20,007 bases of DNA from the NCBI GenBank assembly GCA_015680685.1, contig MNCI01015515.1, forward strand, positions 1,157 through 21,163, given 5' to 3'. Each line of letters starts with the position of its first letter. The stretch's first letter is position 1. The position numbers were made by a program, and so were the translations under genes. Source of the DNA: Gnetum montanum (lineage: Eukaryota > Streptophyta > Gnetopsida > Gnetales > Gnetaceae). Below the pieces are notes generated by a model that searched no databases, was not told the origin of the DNA, and was given only the letters and a program-made list of their open reading frames with translations. Positions 8,553 to 18,679 of this stretch are shown piece by piece.

Positions 8553-9384
8553 TGGTTTTGCTTTTGCCTTGCTTGCATCTTTGACCACAAAATTTCACAT
8601 CTTGTTGTAGTAGATTGTATCACTTTATCAGTCTTTGAGAATGTCTTTAAGTCAGTTCATTAAAACTTGAAAGCTTTACAATGTTCTGGACTTTTCATGA
8701 ATTGTAAACATGGTTCAAGAAAACACAAATCCATGAAAGAATTTGTTTTATCTGGTTTTCTTTCTAGCTGAAATGTACGTTTAGCCAGATACAATGGTAG
8801 CATTACTAGATGCTAAGATGTGCTTCTAAGTTCTCATTGCAACTACATAGGTAACATTTTCCATGTATTTAGATCTTGTTAGATTTCACTTGGAATGTAG
8901 GTGGATGCATCAATTACACTTGGCTAGTGACTTTATCAAGAGTGTATAATGTTTTTTTTTTGCATTTTGATCTGCAGAGGCTTTTGAAGATGGGTTTGAA
9001 TTTGTAATTGAAGGCATGATGATTATTCCTTAACCCTGTTTCTTTTTTTGATGTTCCCAATTGGTTATTATTTACTTCAGCATGCCCAAACTCTTACCAG
9101 AAGAAACATGGCCAGAACTAATCCATGAGAGACAAAAAGTAAACAGAGCTTACTAAAATCAGAGAATATGAATACCGAAAGTATAATTGTAGTTTAACTT
9201 TTTCAAACAGGAGATAAAATAAAATAATAATTGTAAGCAGTTAGTTTTTAAGAAATGATAACATCATTGATTATTACCGTAGGGTCTTCCCATGCTACTC
9301 AACGATAAACCCACAGCATCTTCAATGTTAGTAATATAATATACAACATTGCTACATAGTTCAAGCATTATCTCTCTGAATTCT
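8553..9384. other. 3' flank of the kinase gene, no gene recognised
   Basis: This stretch should hold the 3' untranslated region and terminator. I find no clear polyadenylation signal close to the stop. Around 8950-8977 a T-tract ends in gatctgcag, an acceptor-like site, followed by a short open stretch of 17 to 18 codons to TAA at 9032-9034; it could be chance or a terminal exon remnant. Confidence 0.4.
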
Positions 9385-9456
9385 ATAGCTTGTAATTAAT
9401 ATGTACATTGTGAGATACTGATAGCTTGTAATTAATATGTACATTGTGAGATACTG
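9385..9456. repeat. Perfect 36-bp tandem duplication
   Basis: Units 9385-9420 and 9421-9456, both starting atagcttgtaattaat, are identical along all 36 bases, which implies a recent event in otherwise decayed DNA. Confidence 0.95.
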
Positions 9457-9520
9457 AGATTGTACGTGGTTAATAAAAATATCTGGGAAAACGAAGAAAA
9501 CCTCCAAGAAACCAACTTTA

Positions 9521-9960
9521 AAACCGTTAGCAACATAGCTACAGAACACTAGTTCAGAGATAAAATTACAAAGCTGAGCTCAAAAAAGAAAAATAATGAG
9601 AGTAGAAAGCACAATAGGATGGACTCAAAACACTCTAGAAAATAGACACACTAACTTTTACAGGTTCTTGTGCACATATTTATAATGTAGGGTGAACATT
9701 TACAAGAAATGTTAATTGAATGTGAACTAGGTATTAATCATATAAAAAGGACCTAAAATAAACAACCATTTACATAGATTTGTTTGTAGATATATATAGT
9801 TAAATAATAAATATTGTAGTACATTATAAACTAATAAGATAACTTCAACATATTGTATTTAAGCTAATCAAGACAATTTGTATTGCAGTACATTAGAAAC
9901 TGATAAGTTAACTTTAACGTATTGTATTTACGCTCATGTGACAGAGACAATTTGTATTCA
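9521..9960 (-). repeat. Copia LTR, left copy (3' LTR of the element)
   Basis: It shares with 11265-11672 the blocks attacaaagct-agctc, gtagaaagcacaat, cattctagaaaata (with one change), ttgtgca-a-atttataatgt, agttaaataataaa and gataacttcaac. Unlike the right copy it has an internal duplication of about 69 bp (from 9821 and 9890, acatta-aaact-ataag-taact). Confidence 0.8.
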
Positions 9961-10304
9961 CTTACTTAATTCTCTCTCTTGAATTTCAGTCCACAAAATA
10001 CCAAATCATCCACATCATATAAAGTAAAATCAAAATGGTTGTAATAGTATGTGGTGTCAAAAGTCCATGATTTGTATAGCTATCCATCAAAAAATATTTA
10101 TTTATTCTATGAAACCAACTCCTAGGACCTATTTTAAACCATAGAGAGCTTTTGTAAGTTTATATATCTTTCTTTCTTCTTCTTGATGATAAAACCAAAC
10201 TTTCTCTTTTAAATATTGACATCTATTTAATAAAGCTTAATGCCATAATCTACAACAAAGTCTCCCTCTTGAAGGCAAAGCTATTGTAAACTACTTCTAA
10301 GGTA

Positions 10305-10870
10305 TCACCTTCGATGACACAAATTGCATAGTTTTTCATCATAACATTTCCATGCAATGCTACTGCTATATCTTAAAATGTTTAGTCTAAGAACAGAGCT
10401 GAGATTCTTAGATATGTATACAACACTTTGGTTATCATAGCCAATTTTTATAGTTTTTTTTTTATTAAACCTAAGTTTAGCCACCAACCTTTGAAGCTAT
10501 GTTACTTCAATAAGTGGCTAAGTTCACAATAACATATTCGACTTTAGTACTAGTCTAAGCTTTGCAAGGTTGTAGTTGGCTTTTTCTATAAGAACAATGT
10601 CAAAGAAATTTAAACATATACATCTTCATCTCAGTCAACATCCACATAGCCAAGTAGAAAGAAATAATCACTTTGATAATAAATACCAAAGTTCACATTA
10701 CCAAAAAGATATCAAAAACTCATTTCATAGCAAGCTACTGACTATTACATCAAATTGCCAAAAGTATTAACATACAAAATTTGCACTATAAACACTTTTT
10801 TTTCTTGGACATTGTTCAACTTAAAGTTTCATTCTCTAGTATGCACCCTTCATCTTATTTGCTAAGGAGA
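10305..10870 (-). pseudogene. Copia pol remnant: RT C-terminus and RNase H
   Basis: The minus strand reads, in order, ILYVNTFGNLM (compare the Copia VPYASAVGSLMYAM phrase), GNVNFGIYYQSD, LGYVDVD (GYTDSDWAG, first RNase H carboxylate region), TKVEYVIVNLATY (TEAEYVA) and IKIGYDNQSVVYISKNL (DNQSAI-L-KNP). The last stretch stays open for about 60 codons at 10305-10487. The pieces lie in different frames and contain stops, and sequence between the first two is missing. The match is to Copia order and motifs, not to Gypsy, in which RNase H looks different. It cannot encode an active enzyme. Confidence 0.85.
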
Positions 10871-11264
10871 ATTTCCTTAGCAAAGGAAGGATGACCCTAT
10901 AAAGAATTTTTATTAAAATCATAAATACAATATACACCTTTTCAAGAGTTTCATTCTTAAATTGGATTTATACTTTTCCATACAATTCTTTCTAACATGG
11001 GCCAAAATCGATGCATCAAAAAACTCTCTCAATGTTATGATCTTCAAGACACTTGTACAAAATATCCTTCTTAACAAGGAGGAATTACGTTTTTGATATA
11101 TAACATATTTTAGAAATTTTAGAAACATTACACAAAAGAGAAAAATTGAAGAGGATTCTACCACTTCTTAATTTTCTATCAAGGGCCTCCCAATTTCATT
11201 ACTTGATAGACACAAGGTTAGATTTAGCAACCACTTGCTAAATATTTTTTAGATTTTCTATTTC

Positions 11265-11672
11265 CATGAAATCAACTACACAATTACAAATAGTACCTCA
11301 AAGGGAAATTACAAAGCTAAGCTCCGAAAGGATGAATAATAAGAAAGTAGAAAGCACAATCAAATGGAAGTAAAAAACATTCTAGAAAATACACATACTA
11401 ACTTTTAAACATCCTTGTGCATACATTTATAATGTTAAATAAACATCCACATATAGTGTTAAAATGAGATATTAATAATAGTAAAAGGACTAGAGATAAC
11501 TAATAATTTACAAAGACTTCTATGTAAATATCCATAGTTAAATAATAAACATTATACTATATCAAAAGATAACTGATATAATAATGCAATTATAAAAAGA
11601 GAGTGTTTGTAAACTAATGAGATAACTTCAACTTATTGTATTTGAACTCATGTGAATGATAGTTTGCTTTCA
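11265..11672 (-). repeat. Copia LTR, right copy (5' LTR of the element)
   Basis: It is about 408 bp, TG...CA, and diverged from the left copy. On the minus strand it ends in GATTTCA, directly followed by TGGAAATAGAAAATC, which only loosely resembles the initiator-Met primer site common in Copia elements. Confidence 0.75.
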
Positions 11673-11677
11673 CTTTA

Positions 11678-12390
11678 CTCATACATTATGAAGCCTTACT
11701 CTCTATGTAAAGATTGAGCTATTTAATAAGAATGGTTTGGAACTACCCACTTACTAGACATTACTAAAGATGATGCATCAGATATGATGAGAATTCATTT
11801 ACCTGCTTGCAAAAATGCAATTTCACTATGAATGAAATAATGAAGTAAATTTAAAATTCTTAAAATAATCTTCTAAGACAATGAAGAAGTCATTTTAATT
11901 TTATGTTAAACTTTTCTAACTAAGTCTATATAGGTATATTCTTCTTTTAAGTAATTTCAACTATCTTTTATGTTTCATCAAAAAAGTAGTGTAAGCCCAT
12001 TTGTACTTTAATAATTTGGATTTTTTTTCATTGCATTCCAATTGTAGAAGAAATATTCTTTAAATTTCTACCACAACAGCTTTCACTTGAATGTATGAAA
12101 CATAAAGCTTGTGCTTGTTTCCATCTCATTTTATGTGTTTGCTAAACTTTTCCTTAAAAGGACTAGGATTGACTTTGAATAAATGAGAGAGGAAAGAGAT
12201 GTGTAGATAATAATGAATTGTTTTACTTTGCTTTAGTAAGTAAAATGAACCATAGGTCCTTCATTTATAACACTTTATATATGAACTTAGGCTTATCAAG
12301 GTATTATGTTTAGGTAACCCTAACTTGGGTAAAGAAAAGTATATTTGTCATTTTCTTAGTATAAATGATGAAGAGTCTCTTAGTTAGCTA
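11678..12390. other. AT-rich spacer, nothing recognised
   Basis: No open frame longer than a few dozen codons, no RNA gene and no repeat shared with the rest of the window was found. It may be an older transposon beyond recognition. Confidence 0.5.
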
Positions 12391-12471
12391 TGTCAATGCA
12401 TCATTGTCAATGTATCCTCAGATACATTGATGCATACGCATTGACACCATTCTACCATAAGCCTATATAAA
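12391..12471 (+). promoter_or_regulatory. LTR A promoter: hairpin plus TATA box
   Basis: An inverted repeat spans 12391-12446. The inner perfect arms are tcaatgtatc (12407-12416) and gatacattga (12421-12430) around a CTCA loop. The outer arms are tgtcaatg (12391-12398) and cattgaca (12439-12446). TATATAAA begins 17 bp downstream of the hairpin. Confidence 0.7.
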
Positions 12472-13199
12472 TGTGTGTATCATCCACATTTAGGGCATCT
12501 TTAGTCATTTCTGTAGCAAAGTTCTTGTATTTTATTTTTATAAAACTTAGATAAATTTCCCTCTAAGTGCCCACATCATCGAATGGATTTTTATTCAAGT
12601 AGCATTATATGTGGATACATTCCATGAATCGTAATAAAATCGACATTGATGCCTTCCATTGCAGCACTTGGATTAGCATTTAGTTTATTTCCAAGCACTT
12701 TACTTTTAAATGTATTTTATTTTCTTACAATTAGGAAATTAATATTTTATTCTGTAATAGGATAAGCACGACCACTTCAAATATAATAAATCAAAATTTG
12801 GCAATCCTAGTAGTGAATACTTGGTTCACCTAGTGGTAGACACTTGGTAAACCTAGTAATGTTAATATAGGTTCAAGATGGATGCAAAAAGTGGGAATAG
12901 ATGCTTCTTGGTTAGGATAGCCTAGATCACCTGTAGATGCATAGTTAGTTATGCTTTAACATTTTAATCATTTTACTATCTTAATATTTTATTGATAAAA
13001 ATATAAGTATCTTATGCCTCAATCTCACTTGACTATACTCACCAAGCTAACATAAGTCATGATTGGGAAGACAATGACCAACAACAAAATATCTAGTCAT
13101 CTAAGATACTTAGGGTATGAAGATTCAACAAAATTTGATTGAATTACACATAAATGCTTATGATTTGAACGGTTGGGTATAGGGAACACTTGTCACTTA
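12391..13199 (+). repeat. 5' LTR of Gypsy element A
   Basis: It can be aligned by landmarks with 17522-18537: a palindromic block, a TATA box (12464-12471, TATATAAA), an AATAAA signal (12633-12638) followed by gccttcca, then repeated acttggt-aacctagt motifs near 12820-12860 and finally a primer-site remnant. It is about 200 bp shorter than the LTR of element B and much diverged. Start and end are inferred from that comparison. Confidence 0.7.
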
Positions 13200-13202
13200 T
13201 TA

Positions 13203-13219
13203 TTGGTCACCCTACTAGG
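13203..13219 (+). other. Decayed primer binding site of Gypsy element A
   Basis: ttggtcaccctactagg occupies the position of the PBS of element B (tggcaccgttgccaggg), directly after the LTR. It is recognisable only through that comparison. Confidence 0.5.
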
Positions 13220-13489
13220 TATTGTTTCTCTATTATGCATTAAGTGTTTTAGATAATTAAATCTTACAAAGATTGTTGTAAGAACATATCGTACTATCTT
13301 GAGAAAAATAATTATATTTTATTCCAAGGCATACTATAAGAACAAATTAAAATATGGATCTTCTTGCAATGGTGATTCTCCACTCGCTGATGATAGGACA
13401 AGGAAGAATCTAAGGAAGTTCCTTAACAACTCAAGTTGATATACACTCATTCAAATTCATATCATCTAGACTTCACTTTCATTCTCTAC

Positions 13490-14760
13490 TAGGTTGAACA
13501 ACTATGATGGAGAGACTTGGAGGACAATGTTGTAATGTCACCTAATCATGTCATTCCATCAATATTCATGAAAACATTAATGAATCATGGGCTTGAGATA
13601 GCAACACTAGACTATCAAGTGATAGATCATCTCTCTAGGGACTATCAACCTAAAGAGGTCCAACTTAGAAAAGAAAAACTCATGGAGGCCCACCATGAAG
13701 CCTCTAAAGAAAAGAGGGCTCTAATTACATTAACATCATAGTAAAAAAGGAAGAACATAAAGTATCCATGTGGCAAATACCAACACTAAGATCCTTCTTC
13801 CTTCAGTAAAGAAAACATGATCCAACAATCATTACATTCGACCTTGGCTAGCAACCAAGGTAAGGGGAGAGATGGATCCAAAACTAGAGGGCCTCAATGC
13901 TAAGGTCTCCCAATTATTAAGTGAAAGAATAACTAAGGGACCAAAGAAGGAGAGTAAGTCAATACAACTCTCCTAGCTTCCCATCCTCATCATTTTCCTT
14001 ATCGTCTAGTTCTTACCAGGAAAAACATGACCGAGAATGAAGGGGAAATGATCGACAATAATGCAAAGATGATAGAAGATCCCATTGTAGGAATGGGAGA
14101 AGAGAATTTAGACAAGGGAAAGAGGAAGAGAAACATCATTAGGAAAGAAGGTGTAGCAAGTCACATCATAAGAGACATGGCCATGACAGGGGTCATAATG
14201 AATGAGGTAACTATGATGAACCATTGCTTAATACACTAAGAATGATCAACATTTGAAAGCTAGTTCACATCCCTACTAGGTATTAGAGATATAGCTGGAT
14301 TGAACAGCTTAATATGAAGAATATCCCTAAGCTTGAGGGAGGCTATAATGCTGATCCACAACACCACCTACAAGATTTTCATGATGCTTGTTCCTTACAA
14401 AACATTAAAAGCAACTTGCAAAAGCTAAAGTTATTATCTAGAAAACTCATTAAGAAGGTTGAAAGTAGGTATTGATCCTTGGAACTAGAATCCATTCGTA
14501 GATGGAGCATGATGCTAGAATTGTTTAATGACAAGTATCAAACATACTCCAAGGTGTCCAACTTGAGAAAAAAGATTTAAGGATGGAAAAAAGCTAACCA
14601 TGAATTTCTTAATATGACCTTGGAAAGGTACTATTCTTTGTTACATCAATACCTAGGGTATGATTTCTTTCAAAAGGAACAACTTCTCCATATCATAGAT
14701 GGGCTTAGAAATAAATCTAGTAAGACTCATGGGGTTTATGCCTTGGGGTAGCAAAGGAAG
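13490..14760 (+). pseudogene. Gypsy A gag pseudogene
   Basis: The N-terminal part (13517-13741, still open for 74 codons) lines up with the gag of element B: the spacing of VIP, a Gly, DYQ and basic residues matches. A charged, His/Arg-rich part follows (14027-14230), with RHGHDRGHNE and YDEPLL in frame with a counterpart in B. The capsid-type region (14290-14740) keeps IPKLEGGYNADP, QDFHDACSLQN, LEPESIRRWSMMLELFNDKY and YYSLLHQYLGYDFFQKEQL when read through several stops. This is the Retrotrans_gag-like region that would form the particle shell. Stops, and frame changes between the parts, show that it is dead. Confidence 0.8.
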
Positions 14761-15700
14761 AAGAAGAGTTGAGAAAAAGAGAAAGTGTAGATAAGTATAA
14801 TAGGAACCTCTCCATTTCCAAAAAGGAGGTCCATCTTTGTGATCTAGAAGAGGAAGTACCATTAGAGGATCTCATGCAAAGAAAGACATTGTCAATTTAC
14901 AAATCTATCACTAAAATATCAACTAAGGTAGATAAAATGTGTGACTCTCTAAATGAGAAGTTCCAAACAATAATTAAAATTTTTAAGAAGAAAATAAAAT
15001 AGAAAAGTAGAGGCAAGAACAAGAGAAGGAAGAAGGACATAGTAAAGGACTATCACCATCAAAAGGGTAAGGCCGTACTAGTAGAAGAGGTTGCAAATTC
15101 TCATTTAGATGATGAAGGATGTGACATTTTCCAATATGACCATTTGAAGGAATTTTGTCAAAATTTATCACATATGCAAGAATTTAAAGTGTATGCTTTA
15201 AATCCAAAATTCATTAAAAGACAATCACCTAGGAGGTTGTCTTATCCTCAAGGTAACTATTGACAATAGTCCAACCAATAACAGTACTATCCAAGTGAAG
15301 TGCCACCTTAGCCATAGGATTATTATCATTAGTGGCTTAACCCACAATCATGGGAGATGTCGCCACCAAGGTAGAAGTATCCTTATCATCAGCTAGATTC
15401 CTATGGGTATTATGTTCAACAATTAGTGTTACTAAGTGGCTCTAATGTCCCCATATCTTTCCAACATTAGTATCCTCTTGAATATCATAGACTTGTCACT
15501 CCACATGTTGAATCTCCTTTTGCATACACTTCTTACCATCCTCAATATCATGCACCTCATAACTCCTCTTCTTTTCCACCTACAATACTCATGCAATATG
15601 AAATTCCTTTATAGCTCCAATAGTAGAATGCCATAAGAGCCATGAATATACAAGCAAAAAATCATTTAATGGGATCTAGATGTAAGTCTTAAAAAAATCC
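14761..15700 (+). pseudogene. Gypsy A gag-pol linker, charged then Tyr/Pro/Gln-rich
   Basis: 14769-15002 is open for 77 codons and very rich in Lys, Glu and Ser (coiled-coil-like). Farther on, 15220-15600 reads as a Tyr/Pro/Gln-rich stretch (for example YPQGNY and SYGYYVQQ) interrupted by stops. I find no intact CCHC zinc knuckle. The position between gag and protease suggests the C-terminal gag spacer; no specific function can be assigned. Confidence 0.55.
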
Positions 15701-15889
15701 ATTTTTCTGACATAATAGTCCATCCAAACCCTCACAAGTAATCATGGCTACAAAACCCTCCAAAACTTCCCAAGAATTTTTTATTGAGTTGCCTTTAAAT
15801 CAAAAGTCCTAAGTTTTTAAAACTATCATGTTAATTCATGATGGGATAGATTGGATCAAGGCAAGACATCTTCCTAGGAAAAGAAAAGA

Positions 15890-16260
15890 TCCTAGAAGTC
15901 CTCTAATCTATTTACAAATTGTAGGAAATGACCCATGTGAAGCCCTATTAGATTTAGTTTTTGATGTAAATTTGATCTTGCAAAAGATGTAGAACATGCC
16001 TCCACTTAAAAAGTGTAATATCAAGTTAGAACTTGTAGATCAAACCATCTTTATTCCATTGGGATTGGTAGAGGACATCATGACTACCATCAGTGGGTAA
16101 TCATATCTAATAGATTTCATGGTAATTCACATGAAAAACTACAAAGGAGACTTTCCAATCATTATGGGAAGAGCTCACCTAAGTAAAATTGATGTCAAGA
16201 TGAGAATACAAGACCTTTTCTTGGAAATCTCCAAGAAAAATGAATTTCGAAAAATAGAGA
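15890..16260 (+). pseudogene. Gypsy A aspartic protease remnant
   Basis: LQIVGNDPCEALLDLVFDVN starts near 15910 and corresponds to the plant Gypsy retropepsin phrase ALCDLGAS-NLMP. The catalytic D-L-G is D-L-V here (Asp codon at 15951), so the active site is changed. Farther on KLELVDQTIFIPLGLVEDIM and GDFPIIMGRAHLSKIDVKM match the L-LADRS---P-GVVEDV and ---P-ILGRPFL-TA-A-ID segments. Stops occur at several places. It would have processed the Gag-Pol polyprotein. Confidence 0.85.
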
Positions 16261-16679
16261 AGAAGAGATTTCTATGCATCCTATATAGTGACAGTGTACA
16301 ATTGCATGTAAAAGGTATGGATAATAAAGAGAAAAAATATTACAGTCTACAAAATATGTGTTGAATCTACTAATGGTTAAAGATGCCTATGCACGACAAC
16401 CATAAGAAAAAAAGGCATCCAATGATTGACTACTGACACAACTCTAGTTATACCATGTTTATGGAACTAGCATAACTCTTGACAAGTGTATACATAGATA
16501 ACATGGATGAAATGAAGAAAATAAGAAACCAACTCTCAAACTAATGAAATAAAGAAGAGTTAGAGATAGATTTAGAAGAGTTGCGAACTCTCGAAATCTC
16601 AGAGCTAGAAAATTTGTAGCTAAAAACATTATCAGAGTCGTTAGAATATGTATTCCTAAAAAATGAAAGAATGTTAATT

Positions 16680-17510
16680 ATCAATGCCCAACTTAACAAG
16701 GAATAAAAGGTGGAGTTATTGAGAGTGGTGAAGAAATGGCCAACAACCTTTGCATGTTCATATGATGACATCATAGGGATAGATCCACGCATTTGGCAAC
16801 ATTGAATCTACACAAAAATTGCTATTAAGGCCAAACATAACCATAAAGGAGGTTGAACCAAAAATTGAAGGAAGTTATTAAAAAAGGGATAGAAAATATT
16901 TTCAAGGGTAGGTTCATCTATCTTGTATCAAATAGTGATTGGGTAAACCCACCTATCATTGTACCAAAGAAAGAAGGGTAATAGAGGATATGTATAGACT
17001 TTAGATTGTTGAACATGGCTACTTTTAAGGGTAATTTTCCTATGTCATTTGTGGATTAAGTATTGGACACTATAGTAGGTCATAGGTATTACAAGTTTTT
17101 GAATGGATCTAATAGCTATAACCAAATCTAGATTGCAATAAAAGATCAAGCCAAAACAACATTTACAAGTCCATGGAGAATACTTGTATATCAAAAGATG
17201 TTCTTTGGTCTATGTAATGTCCCTACCACTTTTCAATATCTTTCCCTTAGCATCTTTGAGTAGTAAGTTAGCAAAAATGTAGAAGTCTTTATAGATGACT
17301 TCTCCACTTGTGGTGCTGATTTCCAACAAGCACTAAATCATCTTGAGTAGGTACTAAAATAATTTGTGGAGAATAACCTAAGGTTCAATTAGAGGAAAAG
17401 CTACTTAATGGTCCATGAGGGTATTATCTTGGGGCATCAAATTTTATAAAAAGGAATTAAGGTAGATCTCAAAAAGATAAAGATCATCCAAGGAATCAGT
17501 AGAAAACTAA
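16680..17510 (+). pseudogene. Gypsy A reverse transcriptase remnant
   Basis: Upstream, 16683-16790 holds VELLRVVKKWPTTFACSYDD and IIGIDPRIWQH, the conserved lead into Gypsy RT. The RT core runs from VPKKEG (16961) through RICIDFRLLNM, FYKFL-like YYKFLNGSNSYNQ, KTTFTSPW, MFFGLCNVPTTFQ, the catalytic VFIDDFS (FIDD at 17288-17299), NNLRFN, EGIILGHQIL and KGIKVDLKKIKII. From 16961 to 17500 it stays in one frame with ten stop codons (TAA and TAG) and no frameshift. Sequence match stops near 17510, before the tether and RNase H. Confidence 0.92.
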
Positions 17511-17521
17511 AAATAGTCAAC

Positions 17522-18537
17522 TGTGTTGATGGGATGTGATATTGCATGGGTCATGATATCGTGTACGCGATATCGCGTCTTCCCTTGCAATATCGCATAC
17601 ACGATATCGCAGTCCACCGTCATATCTATAAATAAGAGGTGGCACTCCCTTGTTTCCCCATCCTAGGCTAGAAGTAGGGAAACTCTGGTAGTTTGATCAC
17701 TCCAGAGATAGAATATTTTTCCACGTGCCTGCAGTAGGAGTCCCAAAGTGAACGGATCTTTATTCGAGCAACCTTGTCCTTGAACACAAGTTGTGTACGA
17801 CAATAAAGATGAGCCTTCCAGATAAACCTTACAGTGCATGGAATAGGATTTTATTTAATGTTATTTATTGCTTTCACTTAGTAACGCGGTATGAGTACAA
17901 CTTGATTACGAGCATCTAAGGATGTGTACGGTTAGTCAAGGAATCGGCTGCTCATTGCGACACGGTATGAGTACGACTTGATTACGAGCATCTAGTGTGA
18001 CTACTTGGTAACCTAGTGGCGTATCTAGGATCTACACTTGGTAATCCCAGTGGTAGTCATGCACCAAGATGTGTACGATTAGTCAAGGAATCGGCTACTC
18101 ATCGCACCTAGGCTAGATTAGATTCTCTCAACCCTTTCCTCCTAGTTAAGTGCCTCAGTACGACCACTTTGAGCATGTGCATTACGCGTGGTGATCCCAG
18201 TGATGATTAGCGTTTGGTAGCCACGGTTGCATTAGTTTAGGGTGTGTATGGTAAGTGTTAACGAATGCTGACACTAGGTAGTTTAGACTTAGTTCATTAG
18301 TTAGAGTTAGTTAGTTTCTCAATCCTTCACTCATTAGCATAGGAGATAAAACATAAAAGACTATAAAAATCATATACCTCGGACTTGCTTAACCATACAC
18401 TGTGACAACTACAAGTAAGTCTGAGACCCTAAGTGTTCCATGGGGCGTGTAGGCATTTAGTTTGTGGAGTTTGACCGGATCGCGCGTGCTACACTCGTTT
18501 CGTATGGTTGAGTGTAGGGGTATCTTGCCACTCATCA
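17522..18537 (+). repeat. 5' LTR of Gypsy element B
   Basis: It begins TGTGTTGATGGG (first TG 17522, alternative 17524) and ends CTCATCA just before the primer site, about 1.0 kb long. It holds a palindromic block, TATAAATA (17627-17634), AATAAA (17802-17807) and an internally repetitive stretch: cggtatgagtac at 17887 and 17963, gatgtgtacg at 17921 and 18068, acttggtaa near 18003 and 18036. The TATA box lies only about 105 bp from the left end, so U3 is very short and the transcribed part long. Confidence 0.8.
17554..17634 (+). promoter_or_regulatory. LTR B promoter: GATATCG palindrome array plus TATA box
   Basis: Arms 17554-17576 and 17587-17609 are inverted repeats of 23 bp with about three mismatches, separated by a 10-bp loop. 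Each arm is itself nearly palindromic, with GATATCG-type motifs at both ends. TATAAATA starts at 17627, 17 bp after the right arm. Confidence 0.8.
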
Positions 18538-18538
18538 T

Positions 18539-18557
18539 TGGCACCGTTGCCAGGGAC
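18539..18557 (+). other. Primer binding site of Gypsy element B (tRNA-Asp type)
   Basis: tggcaccgttgccagggac lies 1 bp after the LTR. It differs at about two positions from the complement of the 3' end of plant tRNA-Asp (TGGCGCCGTTGCCGGGGA), the primer site used by Athila/Tat-type Gypsy elements. Both changes are G to A, in line with transition decay. Confidence 0.85.
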
Positions 18558-18679
18558 TAAGTGTTTGTGCGTTGAATAGAACATAAAGGATATCACTCAC
18601 ATCGTTGGGAGCCTAAATGAACCTTTGGGTTAATCAATTAACAAGAATTATATAACGGTGAATTAGCACACCGATAGAA

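Larger units (their letters stand above)
9521..11672 (-). mobile_element. Internally deleted Ty1/Copia LTR retrotransposon
   Basis: Two diverged direct repeats (about 9521-9960 and 11265-11672) flank about 1.3 kb that contains Copia RT and RNase H remnants on the minus strand. The 3' LTR in element orientation is therefore the left one. A purine-rich tract on the minus strand (9971-9980, read AAGAGAGAGA) next to it fits a polypurine tract. The right LTR starts TG (11265) and ends CA (11671-11672). The 5-mer CTTTA at 9516-9520 and 11673-11677 is a candidate target duplication. Gag, protease, integrase and most of RT are missing. The left boundary is approximate because the expected TG is not preserved there. 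Confidence 0.8.
12391..17521 (+). mobile_element. Gypsy element A: old Ty3/Gypsy LTR retrotransposon, truncated after RT
   Basis: In plus orientation: LTR (12391 to about 13199), primer site remnant, gag, linker, protease and reverse transcriptase. The RT ends abruptly near 17510, just where the LTR of element B begins, so RNase H, integrase and the 3' LTR are absent. Gag and LTR resemble those of element B, so both belong to one lineage. Primer site and layout fit the Athila/Tat branch of plant Gypsy. All coding parts contain stops, and the domains lie in different frames. Confidence 0.85.

Noticed and set aside
12391-12446. Hairpin as a microRNA precursor
   Set aside because: The stem is short and broken by asymmetric spacing, and its place just before a TATA box in an LTR fits a promoter element.
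16541-16792. 83-codon minus-strand ORF
   Set aside because: The plus strand here encodes the conserved lead-in to Gypsy RT, so the minus ORF is a shadow.
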